From assembly GCA_014706295.1 (NCBI GenBank), contig JACSVZ010000005.1, forward strand, positions 19,632,172 through 19,696,171: a DNA stretch of 64,000 nucleotides, given 5' to 3'. The translations under genes were made by a program, and so were the position numbers. Position 1 is the first letter of the stretch. Each line of letters starts with the position of its first letter. Below the pieces are notes generated by a model. That model did no database searches. It saw nothing but the letters and a program-made list of their open reading frames with translations, and had not been told where the DNA came from. Below, piece after piece: positions 1 through 7,200 of the stretch. The DNA comes from Lycocorax pyrrhopterus obiensis (Eukaryota; Chordata; Aves; Passeriformes; Paradisaeidae).

Positions 1-375
1 ATGATTACTCCTAATCCCTGAGGAACCGTGGCCGCTGCCTGGGTACAATTAGCACATTTTTAGCATTCCTGCGAGGGCCGCCCGTCAGGGCAGGACAAGC
101 ACCCCGCGCGGGGGTCCCCAACACAGCCCGGGCGCGGGGAGACCTCTCGGGGTGCGCCTGGGAGGATCCAGGTGCAGCAGGACCCCTCGGGATGCACCTC
201 TGGGGTGCTCAGGTGCTGGAAAACCACGGCGGGTGGACGGGGAGAGCCGCCAGCAGCACCGTGTAAGCCCAGCTCGGCCGGACAGGACCCGCCACGTCAT
301 TTCGGGGCTTTTCACCCCAAAACCGCCGAAGTTTCCCCCAATCACTGCGCTGGTGGCCCTGAGCAACTGCGGCCA

Positions 376-381
376 CACGTG
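376..381. promoter_or_regulatory. CACGTG E-box 1 (MYC/MAX-type)
   Basis: A canonical palindromic E-box lies in the upstream part of the CpG island. MYC activates the paralogous miR-17~92 cluster in mammals through such sites. Use of this site is inferred only. Confidence 0.4.
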
Positions 382-578
382 GCCGTGACGGCTGCGGTGG
401 CTCGCGTTCCACGAAGGACGGGCGCAGCCCCAGCGCCCCAAAAACCCTCATTCTCAATCCCTCATTCCCCATCCCTGCCGAACCCCGCGACCAGCCCGCC
501 CCGACCCGGCCCTGCCCGGGGTATCCTCCATCGCCGTCCCCCCGCGGGAGGAAGGGGCGGCCGGGGGCGGCGGCTGCC

Positions 579-631
579 ATTGGCCGGGCAGCGGCGGCCG
601 CAGCTGCAGGACACAATTAATTATGCTAATG
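579..631. promoter_or_regulatory. Inverted CCAAT box plus AT-rich POU/homeodomain-like block
   Basis: ATTGG at 579-583 is a reverse CCAAT box, the NF-Y-type core. About 30 bases further on, an island of AT-rich sequence (AATTAATTATGCTAAT, 616-631) interrupts strongly GC-rich DNA. It contains overlapping TAAT/ATTA cores and ATGCTAAT (623-630), one mismatch from the octamer ATGCAAAT. This contrast in composition suggests a retained binding site. The factor cannot be named from sequence. Confidence 0.4.
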
Positions 632-730
632 GCGCGGGGAGCGGATGTGCTCGCTTCCCCCCGATCCCTCTCCCCGTTTTTGGCTGGCCGGGCGGGAGGA
701 GCCGCCCTGGCCCGATCACATGATACTGTC

Positions 731-738
731 TTCGCGCC
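731..738. promoter_or_regulatory. E2F-like site (TTCGCGCC)
   Basis: TTCGCGCC resembles the E2F consensus TTTSSCGC. It sits about 100 bases after the AT-rich block and just after a TCACATGA E-box variant (716-723). E2F control is established for the paralogous miR-17~92 cluster. Here it is an inference from a short motif in a GC-rich background, where chance matches are common. Confidence 0.35.
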
Positions 739-889
739 ACTTTCGTAAAACCCTTTTTATTCCAGGGCTCAGCTCGGCTCCAAGGTACCGTGTTTATCTT
801 CCCCTTCCCCTGCTCTCTCCTTCGCGCTCCTTTTTTTGTTTCCCCTTCCCAAAACCGGCGCGAGCCCAAGGGTACTCCTTGCTTTGCAC

Positions 890-969
890 CTTTTCTATTA
901 TTTTATTTATTTTATTGCTTTTCTCTTTTTTTCCTTCTCTCTTTCTCTCCCCCGCACCCTTCCCGAGCC
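890..969 (+). other. AT/pyrimidine-rich tract inside the CpG island
   Basis: About 80 bases of almost pure T, C and A on the + strand (repeated TTTTATT blocks followed by CT-rich sequence) separate two GC-rich halves of the island. On the opposite strand it is purine-rich. It may be a nucleosome-excluding spacer at the promoter. It could also serve as a polypyrimidine tract, but no clear acceptor AG with exon-like context follows. Confidence 0.4.
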
Positions 970-1016
970 CCGCCGCAATCAGTGCCGGCCGGCGCGGGCT
1001 GCCCGGGGCGGGGGAC

Positions 1017-1054
1017 GCGCACCGGGACGGGCACCGCGCACCGGGACGGGCACC
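1017..1054 (+). repeat. Two tandem copies of a 19-bp GC-rich unit
   Basis: The unit GCGCACCGGGACGGGCACC occurs twice back to back without mismatch. It contains no known promoter element beyond the CpGs and probably reflects slippage in GC-rich DNA. Confidence 0.8.
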
Positions 1055-1264
1055 CCCGACCCCGGGCTCGGTGCGGGGATCGCGGGGGCGGCCGCCACCC
1101 ACCTGTAGGAGTGCGCGGGGCTTGCCCCGCTCCCCGCGTGGGCCCGCGGCTCTCCTGCACCGCGGGGCCCCCCACGCTCACCCCGTCCACGGCCGGCGGC
1201 TCCCGCGGCAGCAACAATGGACTGGGGAGGCAGCAGCGGGAGAGGCCGAAACTCGGGGCGGTGC

Positions 1265-1300
1265 GGGGAAGGGGGGTTGGGGATGGGGGGGTCGGAGGGT
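1265..1300 (+). other. G-run cluster with quadruplex potential
   Basis: Runs of four, six, four and seven G separated by one to four bases lie within 36 bases on the + strand. This exceeds the usual G3+N1-7 quadruplex pattern. If transcription starts upstream, the structure could form in the RNA as well as in the non-template strand. Confidence 0.6.
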
Positions 1301-1998
1301 GTTTTTTGCGGGGGTCCCCGCGTGTTCCCCCCGCGGGCGTTGAGCGGCGTGTGTGTGGGGGTGTCTCGCGCCGCCCCCGCATGGCCGGTGCGCGTGGGGC
1401 GGGGGGGAGGGGGCGCGCGCGGCGAGCACATGGCGGCGGCGGCGGGGGGAGGTGTCGATGGTGCGCACGCGCAGCGAGCGCGGGGCGCGCTGGGGGTTGT
1501 AGTGCGGAGGGGGCGGGCCGGCGGCGCGCGCGCGCGGGCGGAGGGGGCGGTCGGGCGCGAGCCGCACCACGCGCTCGGCGGAGCCGCCGCCGCCGTCGGG
1601 GCTCCGCGAGATCCCTGCGCGCGCTCCCGCGGCGGCCTCGAGCAGGCAGGACCGGGCGGGGGCCGGGACGGCGGGACCGGGCGGGGCGGGGGCGGGGGGG
1701 AGCCGGAGCGGCACGGACACGGCGGCGGGAGGCGGCCGCGCTGCCCCGTCGGGCGGGGACAAAGGGGCCGCCCGCGGCCGTGCGGAGCCGCCCTCGGCGC
1801 AGCTTGGCGCTGCGCTCGCGGCTCCCCCCTGCCCCGGGGGCGCGGGGCGGGCTGGGGTCCCTCGCGGTGGCGGCGGGTGCGGAGGGGGGGCGGGCGGGCG
1901 GCTTGGCGCGTTTTTGGGGCTTTGAATGGAGAACTGCATTTCCCACCGTGCTTTGTTCCGCCGCGGCGGCCGCGCGCGGCCACGGACGGGGCGGGCAG

Positions 1999-2004
1999 CA
2001 CGTG
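1999..2004. promoter_or_regulatory. CACGTG E-box 2
   Basis: A canonical E-box lies in the downstream half of the CpG island, about 1 kb before miR-106a. With the copy at 2127 it forms a pair spaced 128 bases apart. Confidence 0.4.
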
Positions 2005-2126
2005 GCGGGGCGCCCCGAGACCCCTCCCGGGACGGAGCCGCTGCTCCCGCTCTGAAAGTGCCGAGGCCAGCGCCGAGCGGTGCCCGCAGGGATGCTCCGG
2101 TTGTACCGGGCATGGGAGACGCCGTG

Positions 2127-2132
2127 CACGTG
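2127..2132. promoter_or_regulatory. CACGTG E-box 3
   Basis: This is the third canonical E-box in the island and the one closest to the microRNA cluster, about 0.9 kb upstream of the miR-106a hairpin. MYC/MAX or USF binding is inferred, not shown. Confidence 0.4.
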
Positions 2133-3017
2133 GCGAGCAGGGCCGAGTAATCCCGGTGCCCGCCCCCCCGAGCAGATGGTCAGTGCTGGAAGATAACGGC
2201 GGCCCGGGGGCAGATAATTCCCCGCGGGGGTGGGGGCCCTCCCTTGCGTAGCCCCCGCCACCAGCACTCGGAGCGGCTCCACTTCGGGGAGAGTCCCTCG
2301 GGGGCCGGCCCCGCTGCCCCGGGGCATCCCCGACCGGAGCCTTCCCACCCCCGCAGGTTTGTAAGGCCGGGTTCTGACAGTGCGGGTGCTCCGGAGGGAA
2401 ATTGAAAGTTGTTAATAGGCAATTTTCCCCCCCCTCCCCTCATGTGCGGAGCGTCCGTCGCTTTTGTGCCGCAGCTCAGGCGTCATCTGGAGTACAGATA
2501 CTCCATTATCTGATGCGGAGGGTGCGGGAATCATGTGTCAGAACTTTTCTTGCACTACTGGGGGGGGGAAATGTTTGGTGGTTGGGTGATGCAAGACCCT
2601 CGGTAAAGCTCCAGGAGAAAGGTCAACTAAAATGTCTCTCGTGCTGTAGTAACACATGAGAGCAGGAAACCGGAATGTTTTGATACCTATTATGGTGCTT
2701 TTCAACTGCCATTAAAAACTGGAAGAAGTCAATTTTATCTTAATTCAAGTGAAAACTAGCTACAAACCTTTCCTCGTTTGGTGTGCCCTTAGTTAAACTG
2801 CCTTCTCAAAACTCTGAACCTATTTCTGCTGTATGCTTTAATAAGAGAAATCTCTCCTAAACTCAGTAGCAAATCTATATATATGTTATGCAACATTAAT
2901 ATTGGTCTTCTCTCTTGGCAGGTACTGTTGGCTCCTATGCTTCAGTCAAGATGCTTCTGTGATGCTTTAGCTGTGCTGAAATAAGACCTTGAAATAGAAG
3001 AATTTGTGTCTGGTGAT

Positions 3018-3103
3018 GGGCCTCGAGTTGTGCAAAAGTGCTTACAGTGCAGGTAGAGTTTAGGATCTACTGCAGTTTAAGCACTTCTGGCATTACTGTG
3101 GCG
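3018..3103 (+). ncRNA. MIR106A: microRNA precursor miR-106a
   Basis: The 5p arm at 3034-3056 begins AAAAGUGCUUACAG and matches the vertebrate miR-106 mature sequence as I recall it. The 3p arm at 3070-3090 (CUGCAGUUUAAGCACUUCUGG) pairs with it across a short loop. The seed, AAAGUGC, is that of the miR-17/20/93/106 family, which represses cell-cycle and apoptosis regulators such as CDKN1A, E2F1 and BCL2L11 in mammals. It is the first hairpin of the cluster, processed by Drosha and Dicer from a shared primary transcript. The chicken orthologue is called miR-106. Identity is secure; the precursor ends are approximate. Confidence 0.96.
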
Positions 3104-3178
3104 ATTCCGTGATGGTGTCAGGGCACGGATGGAACCAGGATTGTTGTGCTGCGTTAGAGCCACACTGCAAATGGTCCT

Positions 3179-3249
3179 TGTGTTAAGGTGCATCTAGTGC
3201 AGTTAGTGAAGTAGCGTAGAATCTACTGCCCTAAATGCTCCTTCTGGCA
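3179..3249 (+). ncRNA. MIR18B: microRNA precursor miR-18b
   Basis: The 5p arm at 3184-3206 begins UAAGGUGCAUCUAGUGCAG. The 3p arm starts at 3225 with ACUGCCCUAAAUGC. The loop GUGAAGUAGCGUAGAAUCU closely follows the vertebrate precursor. The seed AAGGUGC differs by one base from the miR-17 seed and defines the separate miR-18 family. In mammals the miR-18a paralogue needs hnRNP A1 for efficient processing; whether that applies here cannot be read from sequence. It is second in order, as in mammals. Confidence 0.96.
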
Positions 3250-3378
3250 CAAGCTGCTGCCTGCACATCCACTGCACATAGCCAGTGTCTATCTGGCTTT
3301 GGCTCAGCAATTACTGTTTTTAGTTAAAGGGTTTTTTATCATTGAAGGCAATTGTTCAGAAAGCAGTTTTGTCCTAGC

Positions 3379-3447
3379 AGTATCAAAGTGCTCATAGTGC
3401 AGGTAGCTTGGAATTGGACCTACTGTAATGTGGGCACTTACAGTACT
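3379..3447 (+). ncRNA. MIR20B: microRNA precursor miR-20b
   Basis: The 5p arm at 3384-3406 begins CAAAGUGCUCAUAGUGCAGG, and the 3p arm at 3422-3443 begins ACUGUAAUGUGGGCACUU. The seed AAAGUGC is shared with miR-106a, so the two should have largely overlapping targets. The hairpin lies 130 bases after miR-18b. The final bases of the basal stem (CAGUACU) can also pair with sequence just downstream; see the alternative hairpin at 3443-3475. Identity rests on a near-complete match of both arms to the family. Confidence 0.96.
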
Positions 3448-3475
3448 GCTAGATAAAGTGCATCCTAGCCAGTAC
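3443..3475 (+). other. Alternative hairpin overlapping the base of pre-miR-20b
   Basis: GTACTGCTAG (3443-3452) can pair with CTAGCCAGTAC (3465-3475) over ten base pairs with a single bulged C. The 12-base loop contains AAAGTGC, the miR-17-family seed. The left arm uses the last bases of the miR-20b 3' stem, so the two folds are mutually exclusive at the base. No longer second arm is present, so this is too short to be a further microRNA precursor. The pairing is seen directly; any effect on processing is inference. Confidence 0.5.
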
Positions 3476-3492
3476 CAGTTGCTGGAGAAGAT

Positions 3493-3584
3493 AGTGCTGA
3501 TTACAGTCAGTTTTGCAGGTTTGCATCCCAGCTTACTAAAATTGCTGTGCAAATCCATGCAAAACTGACTGTGGTGGTGGTGAA
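3493..3584 (+). ncRNA. MIR19B2: microRNA precursor miR-19b-2
   Basis: The dominant 3p arm at 3546-3568 begins UGUGCAAAUCCAUGCAAAAC and matches miR-19b. The 5p arm at 3509-3532 begins AGUUUUGCAGGUUUGCAUC. The stem extends outward through ATTACAGTC/GACTGTGGT. The seed GUGCAAA is that of the miR-19 family; miR-19 is the main oncogenic component of miR-17~92 in mice, acting partly through PTEN. The loop differs from that of the human precursor while both arms are retained, as expected for a functional orthologue. Confidence 0.95.
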
Positions 3585-3631
3585 TCTGTTGTGAATAATG
3601 GGTTTTCAAGCTTTTTTTTCCTTCCCACCTC

Positions 3632-3652
3632 TTTTTTTTTTTTTTTTTTTTT
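3632..3652 (+). repeat. T21 homopolymer between miR-19b-2 and miR-92a-2
   Basis: An uninterrupted run of 21 T lies in the spacer between the fourth and fifth hairpins and is preceded by a further T8 run. The length is likely polymorphic and assembly-sensitive. T runs terminate RNA polymerase III but not polymerase II, so it argues for a polymerase II primary transcript. Confidence 0.9.
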
Positions 3653-3688
3653 CCCTCTCGTGGAAGATTTGAAGATGCCTTGCACTGA

Positions 3689-3767
3689 TTTCTCCATGGG
3701 TGGGGATTTGTTGCATTACTTGTAGCTGTATGTAGAGTATTGCACTTGTCCCGGCCTGTGGAGGAAA
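3689..3767 (+). ncRNA. MIR92A2: microRNA precursor miR-92a-2
   Basis: The 3p arm at 3738-3759 begins UAUUGCACUUGUCCCGGCC, the miR-92a mature sequence. The 5p arm at 3698-3719 begins GGGUGGGGAUUUGUUGC, which is characteristic of the -2 copy rather than of miR-92a-1. The basal stem TTTCTCCA/TGGAGGAAA is nearly perfect. The seed AUUGCAC is shared with miR-363, giving the cluster two members of the miR-25/92 family. The loop TTGTAGCTGTATGTAGAG is diverged, as usual for precursor loops. Confidence 0.96.
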
Positions 3768-3830
3768 GGAGGACTTGTCGTCAGGCTGAACTGCCCCGAA
3801 TCTGCCAGTTTGGTAAAGCTCTTGTTTTGC

Positions 3831-3905
3831 TGTTGTCGGGTGGATCACGATGCAATTTTGATTAGTTTAGTAGGAGAAAAATTGCACGGTATCCATCTGT
3901 AAACC
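3831..3905 (+). ncRNA. MIR363: microRNA precursor miR-363
   Basis: The 3p arm at 3880-3901 begins AAUUGCACGGUAUCCAUC, and the 5p arm at 3837-3858 begins CGGGUGGAUCACGAUGC. Nearly the whole precursor, including flanks TGTTGTCGG and GTAAACC, follows the vertebrate sequence, with changes confined to the loop. The seed is AUUGCAC, as in miR-92a. miR-363 has no counterpart in miR-17~92, so its presence identifies this as the miR-106a~363 paralogue. It is the last hairpin; none was recognised downstream. Confidence 0.97.
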
Positions 3906-4181
3906 GCAAGACCTTCATCGCTGACAGTGTGGCTTGTGTCAGTAATTACTGCTCACAGCACAGTCTCCAGGGATGGGGACAGTCCTTGCTGGTGGCTCCA
4001 CACCTTCAAGGGATGTGAAGAAAGAGAACATCGATACTAAGGTTTGTCCACCATTTAAAAAGACTGAAAAAGCCCAAAACATAACCTGAAAAGGAAACCC
4101 CTCGAACACTTGTGGTGGTCCAGGGAAGCACATTTTGGGGGTTTGTTCCTGTAATATGTAAATGACTATGGTGGACTTACC

Positions 4182-4236
4182 AATAAAAACATTTAAAATA
4201 AAACTTGCGTTTAATGGATCTCACTAAGTGTGGTTG
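4182..4236 (+). terminator. Candidate polyadenylation site of the host RNA
   Basis: AATAAA occurs at 4182-4187 and again at 4197-4202, and a GT-rich element (GTGTGGTTG, 4228-4236) follows about 30 bases later. This is the usual order of signal, cleavage zone and downstream element. It lies about 280 bases after miR-363. Chance AATAAA is common in AT-rich DNA, so the call depends on the arrangement. Confidence 0.4.
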
Positions 4237-7200
4237 CAGTAGACAAATAAGAAATACAGGAGCTTTTTTTGCTGATTGTGAGTTACAGCCTCCAACAACC
4301 TCTTCTACCTCGATTTTAAAGAAGGTGCATCTGCTACAAACCTCTTGCTGCTGCTAATTCAGGGAGAATCTTTGCTAGGACGGGGGATGTTTCTTTCCAG
4401 GCCAGTAGGATGTCCGTTCAGTGCTCACCCTTAAGCAATGGTCATGCTCCATTTTTTTTTTAGCTCTTTGCCTCTCACAGCCTTGAAGTTGGGAGTGGAG
4501 CTGCATCCTATCTGGAATTACTACCCAGTGGAGTGGGGACCCTGTGGTTTGTCCCAGCTTCAGAGACTGGCAAAATGGTGTGACCAGAAGTGGGGCTGGA
4601 GCTGAGGCTGCTGTAGAAGCTGAATGTAAGAGCTGGGAGAGTCTGTCCTGATGGAGTGATGGGATCTGGGTGCTCTGGCAAGGGAGGGAGCTGAGCCTGA
4701 GCTGTGGATGTGCAAGGGTAGATGGACATGGTGTTGTTGAGACTGTTGCTGTATTGCTGTCATGTGCCAAATCCTGGGTTGGTTTTGACTTTTTATGAGT
4801 GGTTTATCTGCTATGGGGAACCTCTTGAGAGCATGGCTTGGATGCTTAGGCTTCTGGGTGTTTTTTCTAGCCTGCCCTCCTAAAACTATGGTTACATGCA
4901 CGTTGTGTGGCCAAACTTGGGGATGTGCCCCAGCACGGCAGCGTGCAGTCGCTGCAGTCGCCTCGGCACAAGCAGATGTGGTCTGTGAAGTGGGTGGGCA
5001 GCACCAGCAAGTTTTCAACACCCTTTTTCCCCCAGCTAAAATACTGTGAGATCCAGAAGAATCTTATTGCTGGTCTGACTTACTGTGGCCAATGCAGCTG
5101 GGCTGATACCACTGTGGGTCCCTGATGGAAGCCTGTCCCCAGTGTCCCATGCTCAGATGTGGTCTGGGGGTGGTTGTGCACAGCAGAGAAGGCAGCATGC
5201 CAGGCACAGCAATACTTTTCTTGGTTCAGGCACAACTGCAGAGCTCCTATGAGGGTGTCCTGGCAGCTGGTGGCTCTGGATGATTTTCTACCCCAGAATT
5301 TAATTTGAAGCTGAATTGTAATCTTCCTTGTGCGTGGAGAGTTGTAATCTGGTCTTCAAATCCCTGTGCAAACAAGAGGAAAAGATGTTCCCTAAGTGTA
5401 GAGCCCTTCTGGCTGTACCGCTTACTGACAGTGAGGAACAATGGGTTGGAGTGTGTGCTAATTGTGATTTACTGTAGTGTACCATACCCCAGCCAGGTGG
5501 AAGGCATTGGGATGTGTTTGTGCCAGTAATGAAACTCAAGTTTGCTACGGTGTTAGTGCACTCTTGGGAGATGCTCCAAGCCTGGCTTTGTATTTCTAGT
5601 ACTGGAGCAGCACCCAGCTCTTGCATGGGGTCTTACTGGTGGTTTTGGCGTGACGCAGGCTTGTACTGGTGGGGTGGGTGCTGGAGGGAATTCTGTGCAT
5701 TCAGCACAGCCAGTGTTTGGTGCAAGGGGCTGGTGTGGTCATCCTGGGATATGTCACTAGTGAGGGCTTCTGAGCACTGTGTGTGGGCCAGAGCCTGAGA
5801 AGGGCACCCCAAAAGCACCTACACCAGGCTGAGCTGTTGGCAGATCGCCGGTGGCTTCAGCAGTAAGTGGGGTGGTGTTGGAGTTACTGAGTGGGGGGGG
5901 GGACTGTTGATGTCTGTTCCCGTGAGTGAAAGCTTTCCAATAGCAGTGTAGGTGTTGTGCTATGCTGGTGAGTATCTACACAATCTGTTCCGAGTGACAA
6001 GCCTGCGGTGTGCAGTTTTGGTGGTTTGCGTGGATTTCACTGACTGCTCAAAGTGCTGAAATACGGAACTGAGCTGAATGTTCTGCAGTTGTAAACTGGC
6101 TCAGGCATCGGGAGGAAGCAAGATCTGTTCCCTGGGAGCAGCTTCTGCAAAGTGGTGTCCTGTGTGTGCTTATGCTCGGTAGTAAGTTGATTTTATTGTC
6201 AGGCTCTGGTACTTGAGAACACAGCAGGGCAGGTGATGCCTCTCCAGGACTGTTGGTGGAATAGTGAGGAGCGGTTAACCCACAGGGTATTGGCAGTGCA
6301 GGATTTGGAAGTCAAAAATGCTCCTATTATCACCTGAGCAAGTCTCTAAGGCCGGTGAGGAGTGAAATGGTGTGAAAAGAGGCTTCATGTGACAGCAGAG
6401 TCTGCTGGCTCTGAACTCATCACTGCATCTCCCATTGAGGCGTCTGTTTTATCTGTGAGCTCCTCTGTCCTTTCCTCTTACTGAGGATAAACTGTTGGCT
6501 TTCACACATTGCAGAATCCTGTTTCTGAGGAGGTCTCCCAGCCTTGCTCACAGCTGTGCCCAACTTACAGCCTGTTTTACACTGCCCCAGTTTCTGTGTG
6601 TTTCTTAGGTTTTCAAAGGTTTAAAAATGCTGAACCTGATGTTTTGAAGCAACGAATGACCCTTTTTTGTACTAGCACTGAGCAGAATTGCCTTGTCTTA
6701 AGCCCAGAGCGTTGCTTTGGGAGCTTTTTCAGGAGATGCCCTTGATTCTGAGGATTTGGGTGCTCTGTATGATCAGGTGGAGCCCCAGAAGGACAGATAT
6801 ACCTCAGAAAAACCGAACAAGCTCTGCTCCAAAGCAAACTGGCCTGAGAATGGTGGTTTTGGGTATTTTGGATATCTGAACTCTGAGGGTGGATGCAGAG
6901 ATGGGGTGTGCAGAGCTGTGCAGTGAGGTGTCCACTCCGTTTCTGGCACTGTGGAGTTTTACCTCCAGCTCCCTGCAAGGAGGGAATCCACAGTATCTTG
7001 GGTTTTTCTGATGTACCTTTTGGCTCTCCCTGATCCTGCCTTTGGAAAAGCTGAAGCTGGGGGTACCCCCATCTGTTTGGGGATGCTCTGTGCAGCCTCT
7101 TCTCCCACAGGAAGCCCTGGAGGGGTGCAGGGATGGGCATTCCAGTGCTCCAGCAAAGGAGGAAAGGGATGGAATCTCCCTGGCCACACATGCAGTGCTG

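Larger units (their letters stand above)
80..2400 (+). promoter_or_regulatory. CpG island, likely promoter of the miR-106a~363 primary transcript
   Basis: The stretch is very GC-rich and dense in CpG dinucleotides, while the following sequence from about 2.45 kb is AT-rich and CpG-poor. It ends about 0.6 kb before the first microRNA hairpin, which is on the + strand. No convincing protein-coding exon is visible: long open frames exist on both strands, but they are low-complexity Arg/Gly/Pro/Ala-rich translations typical of GC-rich DNA. Motifs inside include three CACGTG E-boxes, an E2F-like site, an inverted CCAAT box and an AT-rich homeodomain/POU-like block. The island is interrupted by an AT/pyrimidine-rich tract at about 890-969. 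The direction of transcription is inferred from the downstream cluster. A divergent gene to the left of the window cannot be excluded. No start site can be fixed from sequence alone. Confidence 0.75.
2922..4202 (+). ncRNA. Candidate terminal exon of the microRNA host transcript
   Basis: A strong acceptor (pyrimidine-rich TTGGTCTTCTCTCTTGGCAG ending at 2921, with a branch-like CAACATTAAT just upstream) lies about 100 bases before the miR-106a hairpin. Two polyadenylation signals lie 280-300 bases after miR-363. The six hairpins would therefore sit in one final exon of a spliced RNA starting in the CpG island. A donor is not assigned; GTTTGT/GTAAGG near 2357 is one possibility. The mammalian counterpart is transcribed as a long non-coding RNA. 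The exon model is inferred and needs transcript data. An unspliced primary transcript would also fit. Confidence 0.45.

Noticed and set aside
912..2348. Long open frames on both strands across the first CpG island (up to 478 codons)
   Set aside because: The translations are Arg/Pro/Gly/Ala low-complexity in several overlapping frames, as expected from GC-rich DNA with few stop codons. No domain or splice structure is recognisable.
3107..3155. Small hairpin (TCCGTG/CACGGA) between miR-106a and miR-18b as a seventh microRNA
   Set aside because: The stem is only about six pairs and lacks the roughly 30-pair length of a precursor.
3280..3298. AGCCAG/CTGGCT stem-loop between miR-18b and miR-20b
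   Set aside because: A six-pair stem with a seven-base loop is common by chance and too short for processing.
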